The notes: generated by a model from the letters alone, not told the origin. DNA of 64,000 nucleotides from Agreia pratensis (GCF_900177685.1 NZ_FXAY01000002.1:310001-374000); one strand, 5' to 3'; positions 27,804 through 37,588 are shown, numbered from the stretch's first letter. Translations and numbers: made by a program.

Positions 27804-28100
27804 TCATTCGTCAGAGACAGCGATCCACTTGTTTTTCACGCGCCGCGTCAGTTCGGGCGTGCTCAGCTGCGCGAGTTCACGCGCCAGAGAGAAGATGCCG
27901 AGCGCGACGTTTCGCGCATCCTGGTCGTCTTCGCCCGTGAACCGGATGACGACGCGCGCTTCACCGCGCACGACGGCGATGCTCGACGCCTCGACGATGG
28001 CGAGAGTGCGTGCGTCATCGGTGAGCTCGGGAAGCAGGCGGGCTGCCGCAACGCCCGGGCGCAGGGCGCCGATGGCAGCGGAGAAACGGTACGAGGGCAC
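27804..28100 (-). CDS. small conserved-looking protein, possibly Pcc1-like
   Basis: 98 residues from a GTG start. I do not recognise it with confidence. The pattern (N-terminal strand YRFSAAIGAL, central ASSIAVVRGEARVVIRFTGEDD, then a helix DARNVALGIFSLARELAQL) recalls the two-layer fold of the KEOPS subunit Pcc1, which is small and of low sequence conservation. Codon use is GC-rich at third positions and the frame is free-standing, so it is likely real. It lies between the amine operon promoter and the NlpC/P60 gene on the same strand as both. Confidence 0.6.
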   Translation of the reverse strand: MPSYRFSAAIGALRPGVAAARLLPELTDDARTLAIVEASSIAVVRGEARVVIRFTGEDDQDARNVALGIFSLARELAQLSTPELTRRVKNKWIAVSDE

Positions 28101-28162
28101 GGGTGCGAGTATGCCACTGCATCGGATGCCCAGCGCGGGAGTGTCCGCCGAGCGCGGCGCGG

Positions 28163-29029
28163 TTACAGGCGGTAGAAGACCGGGCTGCCCCAGAGGCTGT
28201 GCGCGTGCTCGACGTAACGACCGAAGTCGGGGGAGTGCACCACGCCACCGGCTCCGTCGTAGATGCCGATGTGCTCGCCGGGCCAGACGACGAGGTCGCC
28301 GGCGACAGCCTCATCCTGGGTGATTCGCGTGGCGAGCGCAGCCTGGTGGTCGACGCCTCGGGGCAGCGAGATGCCGAACTGGCCGTAGACGTACTGGGTC
28401 AACCCATCGCATCCGAAGCTGTCGTTGGGGTCTGCGCCCCAGCCGTAGGGCACGACGCCGACGAACTGCTCGGCGTAGGCGACGACGGCCTCGCCGCTGT
28501 AGCCGCCCTGCGGCGGTGCGAAGGTTCTGGGGCCCGACGGCGTCGACGCCGTCTCGACCGCTCTGGCTGCTGCGTCGACGGCATCGGCCGCGGCCTGGGC
28601 TGCCGCTGCTTCGGCGTCGCGCTGTGCCTGAAGCACGGATGCGTCGGTCGAGTTGTAGGAGTCGCGTGTCGCTGAGAGCGCGGTGACCTGGGCGTCGGCA
28701 TCGACGTCGAGGGTCTGAGTGGCTGGTGCCGAGGCGTCGACGAAGGTCTGGCCCGCGTTGACCGTAGACGCCACCGGGTTGGTGCCGGTGGGCATCATCG
28801 CGTAAGCCGGAAGCGCCGTGACGCTGGCCATGCCGGCTGCCACGATGAACACGCCGACTCGGGCGAGATTGCGGATGCCGCGGCTCCGCAATGGCGAGGA
28901 GCCCGAGGTTGGGCGTGCCCGCGACTGGCGGGTCGCCTCTGCGAGGGCGGCTCTGGTCGGGGCCTGGAAACTCGTGCGCTGCCCCGTGGGTAGGAGGGCG
29001 GCGGATCGTGCCGAGCGTCGTGCACTCAT
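28163..29029 (-). CDS. secreted NlpC/P60 peptidoglycan hydrolase
   Basis: 288 residues: a basic Arg/Ser-rich cytoplasmic head (1-52), a signal anchor or signal peptide (about 53-77, ending TALPAYAMMP), an Ala-rich helical linker (about 115-155) and an NlpC/P60 domain at the C-terminus. The catalytic Cys is in FGCDGLTQYVY, where FDCSGL is usual, and the His in GEHIGIYDGAGGVVH. It should cut D-gamma-glutamyl-diaminopimelate or related cross-links in the cell wall, affecting daughter-cell separation. The long untranslated leader upstream may carry a riboswitch. Confidence 0.85.
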   Translation of the reverse strand: MSARRSARSAALLPTGQRTSFQAPTRAALAEATRQSRARPTSGSSPLRSRGIRNLARVGVFIVAAGMASVTALPAYAMMPTGTNPVASTVNAGQTFVDASAPATQTLDVDADAQVTALSATRDSYNSTDASVLQAQRDAEAAAAQAAADAVDAAARAVETASTPSGPRTFAPPQGGYSGEAVVAYAEQFVGVVPYGWGADPNDSFGCDGLTQYVYGQFGISLPRGVDHQAALATRITQDEAVAGDLVVWPGEHIGIYDGAGGVVHSPDFGRYVEHAHSLWGSPVFYRL

Positions 29030-29214
29030 GCGTTAGTACCTCAAGGATCTGTAGAACGTCGGGCAGGTATTCGGGTTTCCCCCCGTATGGACGCACCGCC
29101 CTGTCTCAGGTCGACGCGGCGACCGGCGGGGTGCTTTTCCAACCCGGGCGACGGTACAGGGGCGTCCTGAGTACAACCTGGCAGAGGTGAGCCCTGCTCA
29201 GGCGTCGAGCCCGC
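29030..29214 (-). promoter_or_regulatory. 185-base structured leader of the NlpC/P60 gene
   Basis: Between the SNF2 stop and the hydrolase start, the - strand reads a series of short GC hairpins, then TACGGGGGGAAACCCG and CCTGCCCGACGTTCTACAG, ending GAGGTACTAACGC before the ATG. Cell-wall hydrolase genes of actinobacteria often carry a c-di-AMP (ydaO-type) riboswitch, and the G-rich GGGGAAACC core with a downstream CCCGAC and TAAC is reminiscent of it. The match is loose and by memory only. Confidence 0.35.
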
Positions 29215-32200
29215 TCAGCTCTCGAGCAGACCCCGAATGTCGTCTGCCGTGAGCGCCTGGCTGAACGCAGCCTCGTCATCGAGCACGGCATCCGTGAGCT
29301 CGGCCTTCTTGGCCTTGAGCGCCATCACCTTCTCTTCGATGGTGCCCTCTGCGACCAGCCGATAGACCATGACGTTCTTCGTCTGGCCGATGCGGTGGGT
29401 GCGATCGATGGCCTGCGATTCGGATGCGGGATTCCACCACGGGTCGAGCAGGAAGACGTAGTCGGCCTCGGTGAGGTTGAGTCCGAAGCCACCGGCCTTC
29501 AGGCTGATCAAGAACACGGGCGCTTCGCCCTGCTTGAAGCGGTCGATGATGTCTTTGCGTCTGCGAGAGGAGCCATCGAGGTATTCGTAGGGCACGCCGA
29601 GCGCATCGAGTCGGGCTGCCGCCTTCTGCAGAAAGGTGGTGAACTGGCTGAACACGAGGGCCCGGTGCCCCTCGGCCACCACGTCGTCGAGCTGCTCCAT
29701 GAGTGCGTCGAGCTTCGACGACGGAATGTTCGCGTACTTCTCGTCGATCAGTGAGGCATCGAGGCTGAGCATGCGCAGCAGGGTGATCGAGCGGAACACG
29801 ATGAAGCGGTTCTTGTCGAGATCGTCGATGAGGCCCAAGAGCTTCTGCCGCTCGCGCTGCAGCACCACGTCGTAGAGCTTGCGGTGGCTCGGTGCGAGCT
29901 CGATCTGCAGCTCCTGCTCCTGCTTCTCGGGCAGCTCGGGCGCGACGAGCTGCTTCGTGCGCCTCATCATGAGAGGCCGGATGCGTCGGCGCAGCCGGGC
30001 GATCAGCTCGGGGGTCTCGCCGCGATCGATGGGGCGCACGTAGTCTTCGGTGAACCGGCGAGACGACGGGAAGAGCCCCGGCGCAGTGATGGCGAAGAGC
30101 GACCACAGCTCGAGCAGGTTGTTCTCCATGGGGGTACCCGTGATGGCGAGCTTGAACGGTGCCTTCAGGTCGCGGGCACAGTGGTGGATGCGCGACGTGT
30201 GGTTCTTGGCGAACTGCGCTTCGTCGAGAATGAGCCCTGCCCAGTCGACCGAGTTGTAGGCCGCGAAGTCGAGCCGGAACAGCGCGTACGACGTGACGAC
30301 GAGATCGGCGCCGGCAGAGATCGCGGCGACCTTCTTCTTGCTCTTGGCCTCGGTGGCACCGATCGAACGCACGACGAGGTGCGGCGTGAACCGCTGGGCC
30401 TCGGCGACCCAGTTCGATACGACCGATGTGGGTGCGACCACCAGGAACGGCGCCTTCGCCTGGCCGGGCTCGTCGGACTGCGCCCGCGCATGGGCGATGA
30501 GCGCGAGCGTCTGCAGCGTCTTGCCCAGCCCCATGTCGTCGGCGAGGATGCCGCCGAGCGAGTGTGCGTACAGAAACGCGAGCCAGGAGAATCCGTCGAC
30601 CTGGTAGGGGCGCAGCTCTGCTTGTACCGTCGCCGGCACAGCCACCGCGTCGACGCCGTCGGCCGCGTTGAGCCCCGACACCGCCTCTCGCCAGCTCGTG
30701 GCCTCGATGGTCTCTTCGGCGAGGTCTTCGAAGTCGGCCCAGAGGCTCGCCTGGTAGCGACTGATCTGCGGCTTGTCGGTCTCCCACTCGGCGATGCTGC
30801 GTGCCTCTTCGATGAGTTCGAGCAGCCGTTCGAAGACCGGCTGCTCGAGCGAGAGATAGCTGTTGTCGATGAGCTTGAGTTTCTTCTTGCCTTTCGACAG
30901 GGCGGTGAACAGGGGCCCGAATGGAATCGTGCGCCCCTCGACCGTGACCATGATGCCGAGGTCGAACCAGTCGCGCTTGTCGGTCTCGACGGTGGTGACC
31001 GTGAGCTCGGGAACCGCGGTGAGTTCGACGTAGTCGGGGCGAGTGCCCACCGTCTCGACCACCACGTCGTCGCGACCGTCGATCTGATCGACGACCTCGA
31101 CCACGAACTGCGCCGCGTCGACCCCGTCGAACACGTTTTTCGACGCGAATGCCACGCTCGGGTCTGCCCCGCCCCAGCCGCGCGCAGTGAGTGTGTGCGA
31201 GAGCAGAGACAGGATGCGATCTTCGTCTGTCTCGTCGCGCAGTGCGCTGTCGGCGGCGGTTGCGTGCAGAGGAAGAAGCTGTGACCCGCCGTAGCGCCAG
31301 CCCCATGAGATGCGCAGTCGACCCTTGGGCTCGAATGTCGCCGTGAGCACCAGCGCAGCCTTCGCCTGCTCGGGCAGGGCAACCGACTCGTCGGAGCTCG
31401 TGATGGGCAGAAGCCGGCGCAGCCGAGGGTAGTAGTCGTCGAAGAACTCGGCCTTCTCGCCGCGCGGCACCTGGATCGTGTGCATCGGAGTGTCGAAGAC
31501 GAGTCGACGCTGCTCGTCGGTGAGAGGCGCGTCGAGTGGTGCGAGAGCCACGCTGAATGTCGGGCTCAGAGCATAGGAATAGAGGCCGTGGGCGCCGATC
31601 GGTCCGATCGAGTCGACCTCGACCTCGGTGTCGTCGAAGGCGACCGTGGTGGCCAACGCGAGGCCGCCCGATTCGTCGGCCGAGGCATCCAGGCCGACGC
31701 TCGCCCGCCGAGCCACCGCGACCGTGCCGTCTTTCTTGATGCCGACCAGCGCGATGCCGAGGCGCGCGGCCTCGTCGAGCAGGTGCCAGAGCAGCGGACT
31801 CGCGAACTCGTCGAGGTAGATCCAGTCGAGGTCTTGACCCGTGTAGGTAGCTCTGCTCGCGCGCTGCACGGCCGCGAACTCGGCGAACCAGCGATGCTGT
31901 TCGGCGTCGAGATTCATGCGGTTGGCCTGGTGCACGACCGTGCCCCAGGTGAGGTTGTTGCGCACCCACGCGCCGGTGGATGCGCTGCGCACCACGGGCC
32001 GCACGCCCAGTCGGCGGGTTGCGGCCACTGCGGCAGAGGAGCGCGGCGACGCCGATGTGGATGTGGGGCCGCGCCAGCGGTCGTGCGTGCGAGCGGCCCG
32101 CTCTCGCAGTTCGAACTGCAGCGCCATCGGCACGGATCCGGCCTTCTCGGTCTCGACCGCCGGAGCGCCGGTCGAGACGCCGACGGCGGTGCCGAGCAGG

Positions 32201-32565
32201 CTCTTCCAATCGGTGGCGCCGGATGCCTCGGGCCGGCCGGATGATGCGACCAGCGGCTTCATGGCGCGCGCGTTGGTGTCGATGAGCGCGGCCGCGACAT
32301 GCTTGCAGTCGATGCCGACGGGGCAGTCGCACATGCTGAAGATCGGACGGAAACCGCGACCCGTCGTGCCGAGGGTGACCGAGCAGGCGTAGGGGTCTGG
32401 AGCTCCGCCCTGGACGAGCGCGCTCACCACCCTCGTTGCGGGGTTCCACGCGACATCGACCACCGCGCCCTGGCGAAAGTAGGCCTGCCCGCGCTCGAAT
32501 GCGCTTCGACCGACTAGCCGGCTGATCTCCGTCGCGTCGACGAGCGGAAAGATCGACTCGGGCAT
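29215..32565 (-). CDS. SWIM zinc-finger SNF2-family helicase
   Basis: 1116 residues from the ATG at 32565. N-terminal SWIM zinc finger near 78-92 (CDCPVGIDCKH). Superfamily 2 SNF2 motor in the C-terminal half: motif I DDMGLGKTLQT near 675, motif II DEAQ near 778, then TGTPMENNL, and a helicase-C half with VFSQFTTFL and DRTHRIGQTKNVMVYRL. Such actinobacterial HepA-like SWIM-SNF2 proteins are DNA-dependent ATPases that remodel nucleoprotein; the precise role is unknown. It starts 37 bases after the membrane-protein gene on the same strand. Confidence 0.9.
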   Translation of the reverse strand: MPESIFPLVDATEISRLVGRSAFERGQAYFRQGAVVDVAWNPATRVVSALVQGGAPDPYACSVTLGTTGRGFRPIFSMCDCPVGIDCKHVAAALIDTNARAMKPLVASSGRPEASGATDWKSLLGTAVGVSTGAPAVETEKAGSVPMALQFELRERAARTHDRWRGPTSTSASPRSSAAVAATRRLGVRPVVRSASTGAWVRNNLTWGTVVHQANRMNLDAEQHRWFAEFAAVQRASRATYTGQDLDWIYLDEFASPLLWHLLDEAARLGIALVGIKKDGTVAVARRASVGLDASADESGGLALATTVAFDDTEVEVDSIGPIGAHGLYSYALSPTFSVALAPLDAPLTDEQRRLVFDTPMHTIQVPRGEKAEFFDDYYPRLRRLLPITSSDESVALPEQAKAALVLTATFEPKGRLRISWGWRYGGSQLLPLHATAADSALRDETDEDRILSLLSHTLTARGWGGADPSVAFASKNVFDGVDAAQFVVEVVDQIDGRDDVVVETVGTRPDYVELTAVPELTVTTVETDKRDWFDLGIMVTVEGRTIPFGPLFTALSKGKKKLKLIDNSYLSLEQPVFERLLELIEEARSIAEWETDKPQISRYQASLWADFEDLAEETIEATSWREAVSGLNAADGVDAVAVPATVQAELRPYQVDGFSWLAFLYAHSLGGILADDMGLGKTLQTLALIAHARAQSDEPGQAKAPFLVVAPTSVVSNWVAEAQRFTPHLVVRSIGATEAKSKKKVAAISAGADLVVTSYALFRLDFAAYNSVDWAGLILDEAQFAKNHTSRIHHCARDLKAPFKLAITGTPMENNLLELWSLFAITAPGLFPSSRRFTEDYVRPIDRGETPELIARLRRRIRPLMMRRTKQLVAPELPEKQEQELQIELAPSHRKLYDVVLQRERQKLLGLIDDLDKNRFIVFRSITLLRMLSLDASLIDEKYANIPSSKLDALMEQLDDVVAEGHRALVFSQFTTFLQKAAARLDALGVPYEYLDGSSRRRKDIIDRFKQGEAPVFLISLKAGGFGLNLTEADYVFLLDPWWNPASESQAIDRTHRIGQTKNVMVYRLVAEGTIEEKVMALKAKKAELTDAVLDDEAAFSQALTADDIRGLLES

Positions 32566-32602
32566 GCGTCCATGCTCCCACGAGCCTCCGACAGCGGATG
32601 CC

Positions 32603-33157
32603 TCACTCGAGCTTGCTGAGCGACCAGAGGTGGTAGAACGCTGCTGCGGACGCAGCGACGGGCACCAGCAACCAGGGCGTGGCATTCGTTGCATCGTCGC
32701 CGTCGGGCAGAACGCTCAGGCCGAAGTAGGTGATAGCCGCGGCGATGATCATGACGATGCCCAGCACGATGAGGGTGAGTCGCGGCCCACGGCCATGTCT
32801 CGCCCACACGTTCACCACGGTGACGAGCGCGCAGAAGATGGCGACCAGCAGCAGAACGAGACCGATTCGGGTCAGCGTGAGTCCGGCATCCAGAGCAAGT
32901 GGATATATCTCTCTGTCGCCGAACGACTCGGGGTCGTTCTGAAAGAAGTAGCCGAGCGAGCCGAAGATCCCCATGGCGTCGGTGACGGGGTCATCGGCGT
33001 CTGGTTGCTCGATGATGGCGGTCAGAGGCGCGACGACGGATGCGACAAGCAGGGCGATAAGCACTATTCGCTGCTGGATCAGCAGGAGTGATTGCAGCAC
33101 AGCGACGCGTTCGCGCAGCAGATGTGACTGAACCTGGGAGCTTTCCGACGTATCCAT
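32603..33157 (-). CDS. membrane protein of unknown function
   Basis: 184 residues with about four helices (about 27-48, 88-112, 123-146, 158-176) and a 40-residue acidic loop after the first. A short N-terminal amphipathic segment precedes helix 1. I recognise no family. Transcribed just ahead of the SNF2 gene, possibly in one unit. ATG at 33157. Confidence 0.7.
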   Translation of the reverse strand: MDTSESSQVQSHLLRERVAVLQSLLLIQQRIVLIALLVASVVAPLTAIIEQPDADDPVTDAMGIFGSLGYFFQNDPESFGDREIYPLALDAGLTLTRIGLVLLLVAIFCALVTVVNVWARHGRGPRLTLIVLGIVMIIAAAITYFGLSVLPDGDDATNATPWLLVPVAASAAAFYHLWSLSKLE

Positions 33158-33290
33158 TGTTCAAGCCTACAAAGACGGGTGCGCCTGGCATCAGTCACAG
33201 AGCCCGAGTGCGCCAGCTCGGGGGTCATGAGCCCGATGCGTTTTTCACCGACGAGCATGGCGCCATCGTGCCAGATCAGCCTCGGCTTTC

Positions 33291-33419
33291 GAGGTGTGGC
33301 ATTTGGCCCTTCCAGGCGTGGACGAAGGGCGAAATGACGCCACTCGATCGCGAGTCGCTTTTTGAGTGGTGGCATATGGCCCTTCCTGAGGGCTGCGAAG
33401 GGCGAAATGACGCCACTCG
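33291..33419. repeat. tandem pair of family C hairpins
   Basis: Two successive inverted repeats of 56-57 bases, 33291-33347 and 33364-33419, separated by 16 bases. The second has left arm GAGTGGTGGCATATGGCCCT and right arm AGGGCGAAATGACGCCACTC; the first differs at few positions. Part of a gene-free stretch of 425 bases (33158-33582) that otherwise holds only the clpB promoter. Related hairpins are at 20312 and 42799. Confidence 0.88.
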
Positions 33420-33510
33420 ACTCCGCACGGAAAGCTCTCGTGATCCATGTCGCGTCCGGCCTGAGGTCATCGAGGGAATGCTGTAGCGCCCACGCGGCGT
33501 TAACGATAAA

Positions 33511-33531
33511 GTTGAGTCAGCAAGACTCAAG
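33511..33531 (+). promoter_or_regulatory. HAIR operator of clpB
   Basis: GTTGAGT-N7-ACTCAAG, an almost perfect HspR-associated inverted repeat, 52 bases before the clpB start. It marks clpB as a member of the HspR regulon together with the dnaK operon. Confidence 0.9.
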
Positions 33532-33582
33532 TTTTGAGGGCGCCTCGCGAGGCCGCCCCACGAGAAGAAGAAGGACAGGCAT

Positions 33583-35736
33583 ATGCAGGCAGGGCAGGCC
33601 CCCGCTCAGGAGGACGCGAAGAGCGCCCTCGAACTGTATGGCGTCAACCTCACCGAGATCGCAGCCTCCGGCAAGCTCGACCCGGTGATCGGGCGCGACG
33701 CCGAGATCCGTCGGGTCAGCCAGGTGCTGACACGGCGCACCAAGAACAACCCCGTGCTCATCGGCGAGCCCGGCGTCGGCAAGACGGCCGTCGTCGAAGG
33801 GCTCGCCCAGCGCATCGTTGCGGGCGACGTGGCCGACTCGCTGAAGGGCAAGCAGCTCATCTCGCTCGACCTCGCAGCCCTCGTCGCGGGTGCCAAGTAC
33901 CGCGGCGAGTTCGAAGAGCGCCTCAAGGCTGTGCTGCAGGAGATCAACGACGCCGAGGGACAGGTCATTACGTTCATCGACGAGCTGCACACCCTGATGG
34001 GTGCGGGCGCCGGCGAGGGCAGCGTTGCGGCATCCAACATGCTGAAGCCCATGCTCGCCCGAGGCGAGCTGCGCATGATCGGCGCCACCACGCTCGACGA
34101 GTATCGCGAGTACATCGAGAAAGACAAGGCGATGGAGCGCCGCTTCCAGCAGGTGCTGGTCGGCGAGCCCAGTGTCGAAGACACGATCGCGATTCTGCGT
34201 GGGCTCAAGGAGCGCTATGAAGCGCACCACAAGGTGTCGATCGCGGACTCCGCGCTTGTCGCCGCAGCCGCGCTGAGCAACCGCTACATTCCCGGCCGGC
34301 AGCTGCCCGACAAGGCCATCGACCTGATCGATGAGGCCGCGTCGCGCCTGCGCATGGAGATCGACTCGGCCCCCGTCGAGATCGACGAGCTGCGCCGCAG
34401 CGTCGACCGTCTGAAGCTCGAAGAGCTCGCGCTGAAGAAGGAGAAGGACGACGCCTCGAAGGAGCGCCTCGAGAAGCTGCGCGAAGATCTGAAGACCCGC
34501 GGCGCCACGCTGAAAGAACTGCAAGACCGGTGGGAGAAGGAGCGCGCGAGCCTCAACCGTGTCGGTGAGCTCAAAGAGAAGCTCGACGCTGCGCGCATGA
34601 AGGCGGAGCGTGCCCAGCGCGAGGGCAAGCTCGAGCAGGCCTCGAAGCTGCTCTATGCCGAGATCCCCGTTCTCGAGCGCCAACTGGCCGAGGCCGAAGC
34701 CGTCGAACAGGATGGCCCGATGATGGTGAACGACCAGGTGACCAGCGACGATATCGCGTCGGTGATCGCAGCCTGGACGGGCATCCCGGTCGACCGTCTG
34801 ACGCAGGGGCAGACCGAGCGGCTGCTCGCTCTCGAGGCCGAGTTGGGCAAGCGGCTCATCGGGCAGAAGCGGGCAGTCGTGGCGGTGTCGGAGTCGATTC
34901 GGCGCTCGCGGGCGGGCATCGCCGACCCTGATCGCCCTACCGGCTCGTTCATGTTCCTCGGCCCGACCGGTGTCGGAAAGACCGAGCTCGCCAAGGCTCT
35001 CGCCGACTTCTTGTTCGACGACGAGAAGGCGCTGATCCGCATCGACATGTCGGAGTACGGAGAGAAGCACTCCGTGGCGCGTCTGCTCGGAGCCCCTCCC
35101 GGATACGTCGGATACGAGCAGGGCGGTCAGCTCACCGAGGCCGTGCGCCGTCGGCCCTACTCGGTGGTGCTGCTCGACGAGGTCGAGAAGGCGCACCCCG
35201 AGGTCTTCGATGTGCTGCTGCAGGTGCTCGACGACGGCCGGCTCACCGACGGGCAGGGTCGCACGGTCGATTTCCGCAACACGATCCTGATCCTCACCTC
35301 GAACCTCGGCTCGCAGTACCTGGTCGACCAGAACCTGAGCCTCGAGCAGAAAGAAGAGGCGGTGCAGGCGCTCGTGCGCCAGGCATTCAAGCCCGAGTTC
35401 GTGAACCGGCTCGACGACATCGTCGTATTCCAGGCGCTCACCCGCGAAGACCTCGCTCAGATCGTCTCGCTCTACGTCGATCGGCTGGCTCGCCGCATCG
35501 GCGACCGCAGGCTCGATCTGGCCGTCACACCGGATGCCCGTGCCTGGCTCGCCGAGAAGGGATACGACCCGATCTATGGTGCGCGCCCGTTGCGTCGCCT
35601 GATGCAGCACGAGATCGACGACCGCCTCGCCACCGAGATCCTGCGCGGAACGGTGCGCGACGGCGATACGGTGCGGGTCGACCTCGATGATGACGGCGAG
35701 GCGCTGACGGTGACGCCGGAGGGCAATAACGCGTAG
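33583..35736 (+). CDS. clpB: disaggregase ClpB lacking the N-terminal domain
   Basis: AAA+ chaperone that resolubilises aggregates with DnaK. 717 residues instead of about 860: the Clp-N repeat domain is absent and the protein begins just before NBD1. Walker A motifs are GEPGVGKTA near 61 and GPTGVGKTE near 461; the coiled-coil middle domain runs about 270-395, rich in Glu/Lys/Arg. The upstream region contains the HAIR operator and no remnant of a Clp-N domain, so the short form is genuine, not a start-site error. The start is ATG at 33583 behind AGAAGAAGGA. Confidence 0.95.
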   Translation: MQAGQAPAQEDAKSALELYGVNLTEIAASGKLDPVIGRDAEIRRVSQVLTRRTKNNPVLIGEPGVGKTAVVEGLAQRIVAGDVADSLKGKQLISLDLAALVAGAKYRGEFEERLKAVLQEINDAEGQVITFIDELHTLMGAGAGEGSVAASNMLKPMLARGELRMIGATTLDEYREYIEKDKAMERRFQQVLVGEPSVEDTIAILRGLKERYEAHHKVSIADSALVAAAALSNRYIPGRQLPDKAIDLIDEAASRLRMEIDSAPVEIDELRRSVDRLKLEELALKKEKDDASKERLEKLREDLKTRGATLKELQDRWEKERASLNRVGELKEKLDAARMKAERAQREGKLEQASKLLYAEIPVLERQLAEAEAVEQDGPMMVNDQVTSDDIASVIAAWTGIPVDRLTQGQTERLLALEAELGKRLIGQKRAVVAVSESIRRSRAGIADPDRPTGSFMFLGPTGVGKTELAKALADFLFDDEKALIRIDMSEYGEKHSVARLLGAPPGYVGYEQGGQLTEAVRRRPYSVVLLDEVEKAHPEVFDVLLQVLDDGRLTDGQGRTVDFRNTILILTSNLGSQYLVDQNLSLEQKEEAVQALVRQAFKPEFVNRLDDIVVFQALTREDLAQIVSLYVDRLARRIGDRRLDLAVTPDARAWLAEKGYDPIYGARPLRRLMQHEIDDRLATEILRGTVRDGDTVRVDLDDDGEALTVTPEGNNA

Positions 35737-35897
35737 CTCGTGCCGACGAGCGGATGCTGTCGGTGCGTGGGCGGCCGACCGCGACGGGTGCTACCGGGCG
35801 ACCGGCAACATCCGTCGCCGCCGGCACCATGTGTTGGGTCCACCCCGCTAGGGTTCGGTTGCTACTTTCTGTAGCGTTTCTCAAGCGAAGAGGCTCC

Positions 35898-37541
35898 ATG
35901 CTGCGCGATGTCCGCTCCCATGCCCGTTTTTCTCGTCGTCGGCTGGGGAGCGCGTTCGCCGCGCTTGCCCTCTCGGGGGCGGCGCTAGGCCTCGGAGCGA
36001 GCGCAGCGGTTGCGGCGCCGGCCGGCAGTGCGCCGGCGGTCACGTCGACGTCGACCCAGACCGCTGTCCTCGACACCAACAAGGTCTACAGCAAGACCGG
36101 CAAGTACTTCTATCAGGACGGCGTAGTCGATCCCACGCGCAACGTACTCTATCTCTCCGACTCCACCGGCACTGAGGCGGACTCCTTCGAGACCGCGCTC
36201 GTACGCATCGACCTCGCCACCGGAGCGAGCACGGTGATTCCCCTCGGCGGTGGCTTCGCCGCATCCGATGTGGCTGTCTCGCCGCTCGACGGCACGGTCT
36301 ACGTGGCCCACAACACGGCGCCGAACGCCAGCGTCTCGGTTCTCGACCCCAACGCCACCTATACGGACTCATCGCGGCCGCCGCAGATTCCGGTCGCAGA
36401 CCACTCACAGCGTCTCGAGGCCGGCAGCGACGGTCGGATCTTCGTTATGGGCTCGGACACAGACGCCATCTCGGTGATCGGTGCCTCGACCGGCGCCGAC
36501 CGCATGAACGTCGTGCAGATCATCCCCGGCGTCGAGACAGGTGCAGCCGTCACCGCGATGGACTCCGTGCATCAGCGCCTCTACGTTTCGAGCGAATCCA
36601 CGAAGACCGTGACCGTCATCGACGCCGCATCGACGCCGGCCGCTGTGCTCGGGGTCATCCCGGTCGAGAAGACTCCCGTGGGCGTCACCTGGGACGCCAG
36701 CAGCGATCAGCTCGTGCTGACCTTCGACGACAACACCATCTCGTGGCTCGACCCGTCTTCCGACTTCACGTCTGCCGAGGTCACTCGTACAGAGACGCTC
36801 GCGCCGCTGCCCGAAGGCGCCGAGCCGTCGGTCTCTCTGCCGCGCGCACTGTCGGTGCGTGCCGACGGCACCGCGATGGTGCTCACCGAGGTCTGGCCCT
36901 CAGAAACCGGGCCCGAGAACATCACGTCGTTCGTGTCGGTCGTTCCGCCCGTGGTGGATGCTGCGACCCCGGTCGTTCCGCTGACCGTCGGCATCGACGG
37001 ATTCGCTCTCATTCCCGACACCCGGGTCGGCGGCTCGGTCTACGTCACGAATATCGGCGAGGGAACGGTCTCGACCCTCGGCGATGTCACCTTGACCGGA
37101 TACGCCAGTCGTCACGTGGTCGGTACCGACGGCGCTGCCACGGCGAGTCTGGTGCGCGCCGACGGCTTTCCGCTGGCAGCCTCGCTGAACTTCACCGACG
37201 CATCCGGAACCGTCTTCTCGGCTCAGACCGGCGCCGGCGGGTTCGCCCGGGCAGCCGTTGCAGGTCTGGCCGTGGGCGAGGCCGGGTTCGATGTGTCCGT
37301 CGCTGCGCCGGCCACCATCACGCTCGCGGGCGAGAGCGCGGTCACCACCACCGCTGCGGCCGCCACGCCGGGAGATGACCAGAGCACGTCGACTCCTCCC
37401 GGTGTGACGGGGCAGATCACCCCGTCTTCGCTAGCAGCCACCGGGTTCCCTGTGGGCGTGGCTGCGGCCGGTGTATTGGCGCTGTTCGCTCTTGGAGCTG
37501 CCGGCATCCTGATCTCGCGACGGGGCCGTGTGCGCGCCTGA
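35898..37541 (+). CDS. cell-surface beta-propeller protein with a sortase-type signal
   Basis: 547 residues: Sec signal peptide (about 1-42, ending AAVAAPAGS); a propeller-like body (about 50-400) with repeats such as VAVSPLDGTVYVAHN and TAMDSVHQRLYVSSESTKTVTVID that resemble YncE-type blades; an Ig-like or carboxypeptidase-regulatory-like segment (about 410-490); a Thr/Pro-rich linker; and a C-terminal LAATG motif, hydrophobic helix and RRGR tail. LAxTG is the motif of actinobacterial class E sortases, so the protein is probably wall-anchored. Ligand unknown. ATG at 35898 is preceded by GAAGAGG. Confidence 0.8.
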   Translation: MLRDVRSHARFSRRRLGSAFAALALSGAALGLGASAAVAAPAGSAPAVTSTSTQTAVLDTNKVYSKTGKYFYQDGVVDPTRNVLYLSDSTGTEADSFETALVRIDLATGASTVIPLGGGFAASDVAVSPLDGTVYVAHNTAPNASVSVLDPNATYTDSSRPPQIPVADHSQRLEAGSDGRIFVMGSDTDAISVIGASTGADRMNVVQIIPGVETGAAVTAMDSVHQRLYVSSESTKTVTVIDAASTPAAVLGVIPVEKTPVGVTWDASSDQLVLTFDDNTISWLDPSSDFTSAEVTRTETLAPLPEGAEPSVSLPRALSVRADGTAMVLTEVWPSETGPENITSFVSVVPPVVDAATPVVPLTVGIDGFALIPDTRVGGSVYVTNIGEGTVSTLGDVTLTGYASRHVVGTDGAATASLVRADGFPLAASLNFTDASGTVFSAQTGAGGFARAAVAGLAVGEAGFDVSVAAPATITLAGESAVTTTAAAATPGDDQSTSTPPGVTGQITPSSLAATGFPVGVAAAGVLALFALGAAGILISRRGRVRA

Positions 37542-37588
37542 GTGTGTCCGATCGGATGGGTGCCAGCGTTTCGACTTCGTTAAACGTT

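Noticed and set aside
29276-32581. 1101-codon frame overlapping the SNF2 gene on the same strand
   Set aside because: Arg/His/Ala-rich shadow frame without any domain; the SNF2 frame has all helicase motifs.
33291-33419. Tandem hairpins as a CRISPR array
   Set aside because: Only two units, the spacer is 16 bases, the repeats are themselves palindromic over their whole length, and no cas gene is present.
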